DNA from: Oscillospiraceae bacterium
GTDB lineage: Bacteria; Bacillota_A; Clostridia; Oscillospirales; WRJC01
Assembly: GCA_009785015.1 (NCBI GenBank)
Contig: WQXD01000208.1
Coordinates: forward strand, 1 to 6,694
Direction: 5' to 3'
Length of the DNA stretch: 6,694 nt
Shown piece after piece: positions 1 through 5,998 of the stretch. The notes beneath the pieces are model-generated. The model searched no databases, had not been told where the DNA came from, and was given only the letters and a program-made list of their open reading frames with translations. Numbering within the stretch: the stretch's first letter is position 1; every line of letters begins with the position of its first letter. The position numbers were made by a program, and so were the translations under genes.

Positions 1-1
1 A

Positions 2-100
2 TATAGGCAGAGCAAAAAGCGTCTTGAAGCGGGCGCGATGCTACCGGCAATGACTTCGATGGAAGTCATAGATAGTGAAAGTCAATCGGAAGCAAGGTAG
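2..100 (+). CDS. Possible C-terminal tail of an ORF cut by the window edge
   Basis: An open frame enters from the left edge and stops at TAG (98-100), giving about 32 residues, including the stretches KKRLEAGAML and SESQSEAR. I recognise no domain. The same bases form strong RNA helices (stem 34-45/96-106 and hairpin 50-69), so the frame may be chance within a structured RNA. Alternatively it is the end of a transposase-like gene whose 3' end doubles as a structured RNA, as known for tnpB of IS200/IS605 elements. Too little of the protein is visible to decide. Confidence 0.25.
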   Translation, partial: YRQSKKRLEAGAMLPAMTSMEVIDSESQSEAR

Positions 101-148
101 TGCGCGAAATCTTTCGAGGTCTGCGAGAGACTTGCCAGTACGGTTGAA
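34..148 (+). ncRNA. Structured RNA region, possible IS200/IS605 right end or omega-RNA-like element
   Basis: Four helices can be drawn by hand. A long stem pairs 34-45 with 96-106: eleven pairs including two G-U pairs, with one bulged A at 38. It encloses a perfect 8-bp hairpin (ATGACTTC 50-57 with GAAGTCAT 62-69, loop GATG). Two small hairpins follow back to back: CGAA/TTCG at 105-116 and AGGTCT/AGACTT at 117-133 with loop GCGAG. The stretch ends in CGGTTGAAC (141-149). Such density of nested pairing is unusual for plain coding DNA and suits a structured RNA. A tnpB-associated guide RNA ending near a TTGAAC-like element end is one reading. A fragment of a group II intron is another, but no domain V pairing partner for AGTACGGTT was found. 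Strand is assigned from the reading frame of the overlapping ORF and the G-U pairs. The family is not established. Confidence 0.4.
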
Positions 149-149
149 C

Positions 150-171
150 CCCCTGCCAAAAAGGCATGGGG
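150..171. other. Stem-loop just past the stop codon of the minus-strand operon
   Basis: CCCCTGCC (150-157) pairs with GGCA-T-GGGG (163-171) across a five-base A loop, giving eight pairs with one bulged T at 167. Read on the minus strand it begins four bases after the stop codon at 176, which is a terminator position. However, no T-run follows the stem on either strand; the only T-run is the loop itself. It may be an end-of-transcript structure protecting the minus-strand mRNA, or part of the structured element to its left. Confidence 0.4.
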
Positions 172-175
172 AGCT

Positions 176-652
176 TCAGTGATAGGGTGAGTCAGTTGTC
201 TTCGCATCCATGTTCTTTTTTATGATTTGGTCGGCGACGGATACAAATTTTGAAATATCAGCTTCATGGAGCGTCGGATACAACGAAAGCACGCGGTTGA
301 TTGTAAGTCCGCTCTTTTGCATATCGGAAAAACTTCGAAAGGAATACCATTGATAGTAAGCGAGGATCCAACCGGCCCAATATTCCGCGCTTTTATCGAT
401 GTTTTCCGCCGAAGGCGTATCCGGGCGGGAGCGAAACGTCCGATATATAACTTCCGAAGCCAATTCCGTTCCGGAAAGACCGGCTAAATATTTGGGATTG
501 CCCCTCTCAAACGCTCCGGCGACTCCGGAAACAACAAAATACCCGAAAAATTCTTCAGCGTCAAATCCGCAGTCGTTTACGGCATAATCAAACATATCGC
601 CGAGATTGTTCATGGCGTCATTAAGGTATGTTTCTTCGTATGCGCGTGTCAT
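176..652 (-). CDS. Small helical protein, partner of the DUF3990 gene (putative antitoxin/immunity protein)
   Basis: This is a 158-residue soluble, mostly helical, acidic protein with no signal peptide or membrane segment. I recall similar proteins as conserved hypotheticals next to DUF3990 genes in Clostridia, with the blocks DDAM/NDAMNxLG, FVVSG, GNPKYLAGLSGTEL, EYWAGWILAYYQWY and LYPTLHEAD, but I know of no assigned function. The start chosen is ATG 650-652, because GGAAGGTGGG lies 6 bases upstream and the conserved-looking sequence starts there (MTRAYEETYLNDAM). An upstream TTG at 680-682 would add ten residues and has no good ribosome site. The start lies inside the end of the DUF3990 gene (overlap 621-652), so translation is probably coupled. 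By position and pairing it could be the antitoxin or immunity partner; this is inference. It could also be a substrate or adaptor of the neighbour. Confidence 0.8.
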   Translation of the reverse strand: MTRAYEETYLNDAMNNLGDMFDYAVNDCGFDAEEFFGYFVVSGVAGAFERGNPKYLAGLSGTELASEVIYRTFRSRPDTPSAENIDKSAEYWAGWILAYYQWYSFRSFSDMQKSGLTINRVLSLYPTLHEADISKFVSVADQIIKKNMDAKTTDSPYH

Positions 653-1319
653 CGTTTTCCCACCTTCCGCGTAAAATATCAATCAAGTATATGGAATCGC
701 TAACCCTCTGTGATTCCCGTTCTTTCCTGTACGCTGCCCGCGCCTCTTTATCCCGGGCGGTTTTTTGGGGATAATAAATGTCCCTGTCTGCGATTTCGCT
801 CGTGATAAATCGGAGGCGTTCAAAAGCGGTCTTGGATTTAAGCATGGTTTGATTCCCCAGCTTACCTAAATACATTGCTTTTTCAAGCTGTGCCAAAGAA
901 AGTGCGTTATTCAAAAATGCGTTTGCGAAAGCGAAGTAAGAATCGTTTGCCCTGTATCCGATAATAATGTCGGCGCTTTTGGTATCCGGTAAAAACTTTT
1001 CCAATAAAAATGTCCTTCCTTCAGCAGCCACGTCACTTGAGATATGTATGCTGCGGTTGTTCAGCAAAACGGCGAGCCAGTTCAATATATTATAATCTTT
1101 ACCCGAAAGGCACATGACGGCTAACCCGGAAATATCAAGTTCATATTGATTTGCGTAACCGCTGTTTTCTTCGGTGCAAGCCCATTCTTTCGCCAGTTCA
1201 ATTTCATGCGTACAATAAAAACCCAATCCGTAATCGTTTTTGGGATTGCCTTCTCCGTACACAGGATTTTTAATGATCCACCGGGAACCATGATAGATTG
1301 TAATCCTATTTTCCGCCAT
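621..1319 (-). CDS. DUF3990 domain protein, ADP-ribosyltransferase-like fold
   Basis: This 232-residue cytoplasmic protein matches the DUF3990 pattern as I know it: IYHGS (residues 8-12), NPVYGEGNPKNDYGLGFYCT (18-37), then an ELAKEWAC helix and a YNILNWLAVLL block. In ADP-ribosyltransferase-like folds the first His (here H10 in YHGS) and the aromatic of a GxGFYxT strand (here Y35 in LGFYCT) form the NAD pocket. I cannot assign the third catalytic residue with certainty. The start at 1317-1319 has a perfect AGGAGG (1324-1329 on the opposite strand) 4 bases upstream. The last roughly 70 residues are charged and helical, ending in the DILRGRWENDD block. The gene is led by its own SigA promoter and overlaps the next gene by 32 bases. 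Known ART-fold relatives include toxins that modify nucleic acid or protein, so a toxin role is plausible; target and activity are not shown by the sequence. Confidence 0.85.
   Translation of the reverse strand: MAENRITIYHGSRWIIKNPVYGEGNPKNDYGLGFYCTHEIELAKEWACTEENSGYANQYELDISGLAVMCLSGKDYNILNWLAVLLNNRSIHISSDVAAEGRTFLLEKFLPDTKSADIIIGYRANDSYFAFANAFLNNALSLAQLEKAMYLGKLGNQTMLKSKTAFERLRFITSEIADRDIYYPQKTARDKEARAAYRKERESQRVSDSIYLIDILRGRWENDDTRIRRNIP
659..668 (-). promoter_or_regulatory. Ribosome binding site that decides the start of the downstream partner gene
   Basis: On the minus strand GGAAGGTGGG sits 6 bases before ATG 650-652, entirely within the coding end of the DUF3990 gene. It supports the ATG start over the upstream TTG and suggests the second gene is translated from the same message as the first. 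Confidence 0.65.
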
Positions 1320-1349
1320 AATGCCTCCTGATATTTACCTCTTTTATTT

Positions 1350-1378
1350 ATCATACCACAAAAACGAACATAAATCAA
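1350..1378 (-). promoter_or_regulatory. SigA promoter of the DUF3990 operon
   Basis: Read on the minus strand: TTGATT (1373-1378), a 17-base spacer, then TATGAT (1350-1355), preceded by TGG as an extended -10. Transcription would start near 1343, giving a leader of about two dozen bases that contains the AGGAGG site. Both hexamers are one or two changes from consensus with ideal spacing. Confidence 0.75.
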
Positions 1379-1426
1379 TACAATTTTTCCCAAATTTGCC
1401 AGAACGGTCAAAAGGAGAAAAGAGTG

Positions 1427-1455
1427 TTGACAGGAGCGAATTTATGTGGTAGAAT
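1427..1455 (+). promoter_or_regulatory. SigA promoter of the carbohydrate operon
   Basis: A consensus TTGACA (1427-1432), a 17-base spacer and TAGAAT (1450-1455), again preceded by TGG as an extended -10. The start site would be near 1462, leaving a 5' leader of about 110 bases before the lipoprotein gene. It diverges from the DUF3990 promoter, the two -35 boxes lying 48 bases apart. No other convincing promoter was seen inside the operon, so it probably drives all four genes. Confidence 0.8.
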
Positions 1456-1515
1456 TAGTACAAAGTTCGTCAGAGGATAAAAAAACAAGGGAAATTGCCG
1501 TTCAATTGCGGAAAA

Positions 1516-1530
1516 TATTCCCGGGGAATA
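1516..1530. promoter_or_regulatory. 15-bp palindrome in the operon leader, possible operator
   Basis: TATTCCCGGGGAATA is a perfect dyad: 7-bp arms around one central G. It lies about 55 bases downstream of the predicted transcription start and about 40 bases before the start codon. It could be a repressor operator acting as a roadblock, a usual arrangement for sugar-operon regulators, or a small RNA hairpin, though the arms leave only a one-base loop, which favours DNA binding. No regulator gene is in the window, so the binder is unknown. Confidence 0.35.
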
Positions 1531-1571
1531 GTCAATATTTCGTAAAAAAAAGAAAGGAATGATCATAAAAA

Positions 1572-3104
1572 ATGCAAATGAACCTGAAACGGGCAATATC
1601 AATAGTATCAATAATATCAATAGTTTTACTTCTGCTTATTGTTACGGCCGCTTTGACATCGTGCGGCAATTCCAAAACAGACGATTCAGACGACGTAAAG
1701 CAGACGACTGACCAAAATCAGCCACCCTCCGAGGAGCAGGCTGCGCAGCCTGAATTCACCCCCGTCGAGGGCGCCGACTACGGAGGATACAAATTCAGAA
1801 TACTGGGTTATGACGGGGCGGACAAAGGATTGTGGCAAATCATGCACATCTCCGAAATCATCGCCGAGGAAGAAATAGGGGAACCGATACACGATGCGGT
1901 TTACAGGAGAAACAGGGAAATCGAGGCGTTGTACAACGTCGAGATAGCCTGCGTTGTGACGACTTGTTATCCCGAGGATTTCGTGCCGAAGTTCACAAAA
2001 GCGGTTGCGGCGGGCGACGACACGTTCGACGCGGCGTTTCTGCGCGGGGCCAATCTTCCGGTGCTGAGCACAAAAAACATGGCTTGCGACTTATATACGA
2101 TACCTTCGCTGCAGCTGTCAAAAAGCTGGTGGGACCAAAACTCCGTAGGAGCAATGTCAATCGGCGGCAAGCTCAGCGCGGTCATCAGCGACGCCAATCT
2201 GTATTCCGCAATCGCGCCGATAGTCGTATTTGCAAACAAGAAACTGATAACGGATAATGACATCGGCGATGTATACAAGCTCGTCAGGGACGGCAAATGG
2301 ACCTGGGATGTGATGTATGACATTGCCAAAAGCGCCGCGAAGGATTTGGACGGCGACGGCGTTATCACCAAAGACGACCAGCTTGGGCTGGTCATGCAGC
2401 ACCTTTTGCTGCAGGCGGGAATAAACAGCGCGGGAGAATATATAACGCCGAAAAACGAAGAAGATATTCCCGTTTTCGCGCCGAATATAGCTAAAATTGC
2501 GGGTATGGCGGAAAAATTGGTCGCTTTTTTCAGCGATAAAACCGTCACTGTCTCCGCAGAATCGATGACCGGATACAGTAATCAGTTCTATGATTTTATA
2601 TTGCCGAAATATTGCAACAATCAGATTCTGTTTTTCGTGAACCAATTGCTGTTCAGTTTTAACCTCCGCGATATGGAAGCTGATTTTGCCGTACTCCCGC
2701 TCCCGAAATACGACGAAAATCAAGATAAATACGGCTCGGTAACCGCTTCCTGGTGGGGGACGTATACGGTAATTCCGATAACGTGCACAGATACTGGCAG
2801 AACGGCGAATATACTCGACGCAATGGGATATTATGCGCAAAAATACGTAATGCCCGCATATTACGACAGAACCGTGACAAACAAACTACTGCGCGACGAT
2901 GATTCTGCCGAAATGATGGATATAATTATGAAAAACAGGGTGTTTGACCTCGCCGAGCTTTATAATTGGGGGAATATAAACGGCATATTGGCCGGTATAT
3001 CAAATTCGGGGAAATCGGACACTGTCGTATCGCAGTTGGAAAAAATCGAATCCAAAGTAAACTCGGATATTCAAAAAACTCTCGCTACACTTCAAAAAAA
3101 TTAA
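1572..3104 (+). CDS. Extracellular solute-binding lipoprotein, probable sugar ABC-type binding protein
   Basis: This 510-residue protein should be lipid-anchored outside the membrane and deliver a ligand, probably a sugar or oligosaccharide, to an ABC importer. It has a short basic start (K6, R7), a hydrophobic segment at residues 8-27 and the lipobox LTSC with C31 as the lipidated Cys, followed by an acidic Gln/Glu/Asp/Pro-rich linker to about residue 65. The binding domain opens with YGGYKFRILGYDG, followed by the block AVYRRNREIEALYNVEI, which I associate with Clostridia and Paenibacillus family-1-like binding proteins. Residues 258-269 (DLDGDGVITKDD) form an EF-hand-type calcium loop with acidic or polar ligands at positions 1, 3, 5, 9 and 12, a known recurring feature of such binding proteins. 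Start: AAAGGA (1553-1558) lies 13 bases upstream, a slightly long gap; ATG 1578 is the alternative. No permease or ATPase gene is adjacent on either side in the window, so the transporter must be further downstream or elsewhere. Confidence 0.88.
   Translation: MQMNLKRAISIVSIISIVLLLLIVTAALTSCGNSKTDDSDDVKQTTDQNQPPSEEQAAQPEFTPVEGADYGGYKFRILGYDGADKGLWQIMHISEIIAEEEIGEPIHDAVYRRNREIEALYNVEIACVVTTCYPEDFVPKFTKAVAAGDDTFDAAFLRGANLPVLSTKNMACDLYTIPSLQLSKSWWDQNSVGAMSIGGKLSAVISDANLYSAIAPIVVFANKKLITDNDIGDVYKLVRDGKWTWDVMYDIAKSAAKDLDGDGVITKDDQLGLVMQHLLLQAGINSAGEYITPKNEEDIPVFAPNIAKIAGMAEKLVAFFSDKTVTVSAESMTGYSNQFYDFILPKYCNNQILFFVNQLLFSFNLRDMEADFAVLPLPKYDENQDKYGSVTASWWGTYTVIPITCTDTGRTANILDAMGYYAQKYVMPAYYDRTVTNKLLRDDDSAEMMDIIMKNRVFDLAELYNWGNINGILAGISNSGKSDTVVSQLEKIESKVNSDIQKTLATLQKN
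1598..1624 (+). repeat. Three tandem 9-bp repeats inside the signal peptide
   Basis: ATCAATAGT, ATCAATAAT and ATCAATAGT follow one another without gaps and encode most of the ISIVSIISIV stretch (residues 9-18) of the hydrophobic core of the lipoprotein signal. The unit is three codons, so gain or loss of a copy would change signal length without a frameshift. Confidence 0.7.
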
Positions 3105-3119
3105 AAAAATTAAATATAT
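3103..3119 (+). repeat. AT-rich post-stop motif, copy 1
   Basis: AAAAAAATTAAATATAT begins within the stop codon of the binding-protein gene and recurs exactly at 4799-4815. It is low complexity, so chance or base-composition bias is possible. The 3105-3166 gap otherwise holds only the AAGGA ribosome site (3154-3158) of the next gene; I see no convincing promoter or terminator there. Confidence 0.5.
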
Positions 3120-3166
3120 CAAAACCTTGTTGTGTATATTAATGATAAAAATTAAGGAAAAATTTT

Positions 3167-4789
3167 ATGAATCATATAGATTTTACAACCGCGCCCGACA
3201 AGGTACTGTTTCAGCTCGAAAACGAATGGGTGAAACCTAAAAAAGCCGGCGCAACAAAATGGCGTTACGGCGATGCGGAATTGAGCGTAAAAGTTTCTTC
3301 CGGCAGCCTTGACTTTTACATGACGGCGGAAAGCACGCCGGTGAAAAGAATAATAGCGAGAAAAATATGCGATATAGAACCGGAAGTCATGATATTGGGC
3401 GATCACTGGGAACGCGGATACGGCGACTTAAAGTGGGAAACCATCGTGCCCGGAAAGGTATTGCCGTGGTATTTTCTTATAACCGACGGCGTCACGACCG
3501 AATGCTGCGGCGTCAAAACAGGCGCAGCCTCCATGTGTTTTTGGCAGGTGTGCGAGCATGACATAACCCTGTGCATGGATATACGGTGCGGCGGCTCGGG
3601 CGTGGTTTTGTCCGGCAGGACGCTTCACGCCGCGACAGTCGTGACAAGGCAAGGCGCCCGGGGGGAAACCCCATTCAACGCGGCCGTTCAATTTTGCAAA
3701 ATGATGTGCGACAAGCCGAAACTTCCCGCATTTCCCGTATATGGGGGCAACAACTGGTATTACGCCTACGGTAAAAGCACACGCGGGGAGATTATCGGGG
3801 ATGCAAAACGCATATCGCAGTGGGCGGCGTCAAGTGAAAACAGACCATTCATGGTGATCGACGCGGGCTGGCAGCAGAATCTGCCCGGAGGATTTCCGGC
3901 GTCCGGCGGCCCTTGGTATAAAGGAAACGAACTGTTTCCCGATATGGAGGGTTTGGCCCATGAAATGAAAGAACTCGGCGCGCGCCCGGGGATATGGTAC
4001 AGGGCTCTTTTGACGAAGGAAGAAGTTCCGCGGGACTGGCTGTTTTGTTCGGACAGGTTTGCCGATTTCAATGCGTTTTTCGGGGAGATAATGGATCCGA
4101 GCATACCGGATGTCCTCGAACATATCGGCAAAGATATCGCAAGGCTGAAAAACTGGGGCTTTGAGCTGATCAAACACGATTTTTCGACATTTGACATATT
4201 CAACCGGTGGGGCTTCGCCATGTCGTCGCAGCTGACGGACGATGGCTGGGCGTTTTCCGACCGCGGCAAAACATCCGCGGAGATAATCAAAAACTTTTAC
4301 AAAGTCATCGCCGAAAATGCGGGTGAAAGTCTCATCATCGGCTGCAATACGGTCGGGCACCTCGCAGCGGGCCTGTTTCAAATACAGCGCACCGGAGACG
4401 ACACGAGCGGTCAGCATTGGGAGCGCACCAGGAAAATGGGCGTGAACACATTGGCGTTCCGCATGCCCCAGCACAACAGCTTTTATTTCGCCGATGCGGA
4501 CTGCGCGGGGATTACCAAAAACGTGCCGTGGGAACAAAACAAACTGTGGCTCGACTTGCTTGCGAAAAGCGGCACTCCGTTATTTATATCGGCTTCCCCC
4601 GACGCGCTCGGGGCGGAACAGGAACGGGAAATAATAAGAGCTTTTGATATTGCCTCAAAACCGTTGCCGGCCGGTGAGCCTCTCGGCTGGACAGGCACAT
4701 CATGTCCGTCAAAATGGCGGCTCTGCGGCGATACAACCGAATATAACTGGTACGCGCCGGACAGGCCGGCTGAATGCGGGGATATATAA
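3167..4789 (+). CDS. Clan GH-D glycosidase, GH27/GH36-like (alpha-galactosidase type)
   Basis: This 540-residue protein has no signal peptide, so it should act in the cytoplasm on imported sugar. An N-terminal beta-rich part (about 1-185) precedes a (beta/alpha)8 barrel that opens with GGNNWYYAYGK (N195, N196, W197). Family landmarks are IDAGWQQ (231-237), GIWYRALL, LIKHDFST with D338 at the nucleophile position, and RTGDD with D412 at the R-x3-D acid/base position seen in GH27 (R227/D231 in human alpha-galactosidase A). The dyad therefore looks intact. The FYFADADCAG and SGTPLFISASP blocks match the end of a GH-D barrel. Length is shorter than usual for GH36 (about 700) and longer than GH27 (about 400), with little or no C-terminal sandwich. 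Start: AAGGA 8 bases before ATG. Family-level function is alpha-galactosidase or alpha-N-acetylgalactosaminidase; the exact sugar is inference and the sequence looks divergent from characterised members. Confidence 0.78.
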   Translation: MNHIDFTTAPDKVLFQLENEWVKPKKAGATKWRYGDAELSVKVSSGSLDFYMTAESTPVKRIIARKICDIEPEVMILGDHWERGYGDLKWETIVPGKVLPWYFLITDGVTTECCGVKTGAASMCFWQVCEHDITLCMDIRCGGSGVVLSGRTLHAATVVTRQGARGETPFNAAVQFCKMMCDKPKLPAFPVYGGNNWYYAYGKSTRGEIIGDAKRISQWAASSENRPFMVIDAGWQQNLPGGFPASGGPWYKGNELFPDMEGLAHEMKELGARPGIWYRALLTKEEVPRDWLFCSDRFADFNAFFGEIMDPSIPDVLEHIGKDIARLKNWGFELIKHDFSTFDIFNRWGFAMSSQLTDDGWAFSDRGKTSAEIIKNFYKVIAENAGESLIIGCNTVGHLAAGLFQIQRTGDDTSGQHWERTRKMGVNTLAFRMPQHNSFYFADADCAGITKNVPWEQNKLWLDLLAKSGTPLFISASPDALGAEQEREIIRAFDIASKPLPAGEPLGWTGTSCPSKWRLCGDTTEYNWYAPDRPAECGDI

Positions 4790-4798
4790 AAATCGTAA

Positions 4799-4815
4799 AA
4801 AAAAATTAAATATAT
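4799..4815 (+). repeat. AT-rich post-stop motif, copy 2
   Basis: Exact copy of the 17-base motif found after the binding-protein gene, here 9 bases after the stop codon of the glycosidase gene and directly before the AGGAG ribosome site (4821-4825) of the next gene. It may mark an AT-rich mRNA spacer that keeps ribosome sites unstructured or a processing site; neither is shown. Confidence 0.5.
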
Positions 4816-4834
4816 AAAAAAGGAGCGGGTAAAT

Positions 4835-5983
4835 ATGACACAACGGGAGATGAATCTCAAAACCCTTCTATACAAAAACCCCGAAAAAATTCCGTTCAGC
4901 CCGGGAGGTCCGAGGGAATCGACCATCAGGCGCTGGCACGAAGAAGGCCTGCCGGAAAATATGAGCTGGTGGGATTATGTCCGCGAAAAAATAAATTTGC
5001 CGTCCGGACCGGCTTCGAAGCCCTGTCCGGGAATAGGCGCGGACCAAAGAATGATCCCCATATTCGAAGAAAAAATAATCGAGCATAAAACGAGGGCCGA
5101 CGGCGGGGAAGGAACTTATATAATACAGGACTGGATGGGTTCGGTTCTGGAAATATCGGATAGGTACGACTACACGTATATAAGAAACGCGAAAGATTTC
5201 GTCACGCGCAGATGGATAAAATGCCCCGTGGAAACTTACGGCGATTGGCTTGAGATGAAAAAACGCTACGATTCGGCCGCCCCGCAGAGGGTGGGCGCGC
5301 TGACTCCCGAGCAGGTGCGGCAGATAGGCGAACGCGACAGCGCCAATTCCGTGGGGTTCAACGGTCCGTTCTGGCAGCTCAGGGAATGGCTCGGGTTCGA
5401 GGGTTTGTGCACGGCGATGATCGAGCGGCCGGAGTTCGTCGCCGAAATGATCGGATTCTGGCAGGATTTCATCCTGGCCGTTCACGACAGAATTTTCGCG
5501 CAGGGCGTCACGGTGGACATTGTGCGGTTTTCGGAAGACATGGCGTATAAGGCGCACAGCATGATTTCACCCGCGATGACGCGCGAGTTTCTGCTGCCGG
5601 TTTACAAGAAGTGGGTCGCATATTTCAAATCGCACGGGGCGCAGGTGATCAGCGTGGATTCGGACGGCTGCGTCGAGGAGCTTATACCGATATGGATTGA
5701 AGCGGGAATCAACGTCAATGAACCGCTTGAAGTCGCGGCGCACAACGACATCGTGCTTTACAGCAGCGTATACAAAAATAAAATGGGGTATACGGGAGGC
5801 GTGGACAAGCGCGCGATAGCGGCGGGCGGAAAAGTAATAGAAGCCGAACTCAAAAGGCTTGAACCGGTAATAAACAAGGGCGGCTATATTCCGTCGTGCG
5901 ACCACGGAGTGCCAAGCGACATATCTCTTGATAATTTCATTCGCTACTCAAAGCTGCTCGCAAAATATACGGGCTGGCTTTAA
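4835..5983 (+). CDS. Uroporphyrinogen decarboxylase-like (UroD/methyltransferase superfamily) protein
   Basis: This 382-residue soluble protein carries the URO-D superfamily barrel but is unlikely to be a true HemE. It has a long N-terminal region (1-90, with FSPGGPRESTIRRWHEEGLP) typical of the catabolic UroD-like group, then DWMGSVLE, FNGPFWQLREWLGFE, DIVRFSEDMAYK (229-240) and PAMTREFLLPVYKK. At the place where corrinoid methyltransferases such as MtaA carry the zinc-binding HxC, this protein reads DSDGC (275-279), followed by NVNEPLEV. The C-terminal loop is PSCDHGVPSD (353-362), where C355 or H357 could serve a metal or the substrate. Family relatives decarboxylate uroporphyrinogen III or transfer methyl groups to and from corrinoids; many catabolic versions have no known reaction. 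No haem or corrinoid gene is nearby, and the neighbours are glycan enzymes. Start: AGGAG 9 bases before ATG. A role in demethylating a methylated sugar is only a guess. Confidence 0.82.
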   Translation: MTQREMNLKTLLYKNPEKIPFSPGGPRESTIRRWHEEGLPENMSWWDYVREKINLPSGPASKPCPGIGADQRMIPIFEEKIIEHKTRADGGEGTYIIQDWMGSVLEISDRYDYTYIRNAKDFVTRRWIKCPVETYGDWLEMKKRYDSAAPQRVGALTPEQVRQIGERDSANSVGFNGPFWQLREWLGFEGLCTAMIERPEFVAEMIGFWQDFILAVHDRIFAQGVTVDIVRFSEDMAYKAHSMISPAMTREFLLPVYKKWVAYFKSHGAQVISVDSDGCVEELIPIWIEAGINVNEPLEVAAHNDIVLYSSVYKNKMGYTGGVDKRAIAAGGKVIEAELKRLEPVINKGGYIPSCDHGVPSDISLDNFIRYSKLLAKYTGWL

Positions 5984-5998
5984 AAGGGGAATATAAAA

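Noticed and set aside
100..148. GTGCG at 100-104 and AGTACGGTT at 137-145 as group II intron 5' end or domain V
   Set aside because: GTGCG lacks the expected following intron, and AGTACGGTT has no upstream partner giving the domain V hairpin with a GNRA loop.
150..171. Rho-independent terminator for the minus-strand operon
   Set aside because: Stem position is right, but no T-tract follows the stem on either strand; kept only as an unclassified stem-loop.
176..682. TTG start at 680-682 for the partner gene
   Set aside because: No ribosome site upstream, whereas ATG 650-652 has GGAAGGTGGG at proper spacing.
1485..1512. Repeat AATTGCCG / AATTGCGG in the leader as an operator or hairpin
   Set aside because: It is a short imperfect direct repeat around a CAATTG palindrome, giving no stable stem and no known site.
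1408..1620. Minus-strand 70-residue hydrophobic reading frame over the leader
   Set aside because: It covers the plus-strand promoter and leader; its hydrophobicity comes from AT-rich antisense sequence, with no family resemblance.
1559..1712. Short leader ORF starting at ATG 1559
   Set aside because: The ribosome site touches this ATG, leaving no spacing, and the frame has no recognisable content; it overlaps the lipoprotein gene in another frame.
2157..2840. Long minus-strand reading frame of 227 residues
   Set aside because: Antisense to the binding-protein gene, Arg/Tyr-rich shadow composition, no ribosome site or domain.
3105..3166. Internal promoter before the GH-D gene
   Set aside because: AT-rich TTGTTG and TATATT stretches are present but the spacing between them is far too short for a SigA promoter.
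3830..4537. Minus-strand reading frame of 235 residues
   Set aside because: Antisense shadow of the GH-D gene, whose catalytic motifs are intact on the plus strand.
4868..5557. Minus-strand reading frame of 229 residues
   Set aside because: Antisense shadow of the UroD-like gene with biased composition and no recognisable domain.
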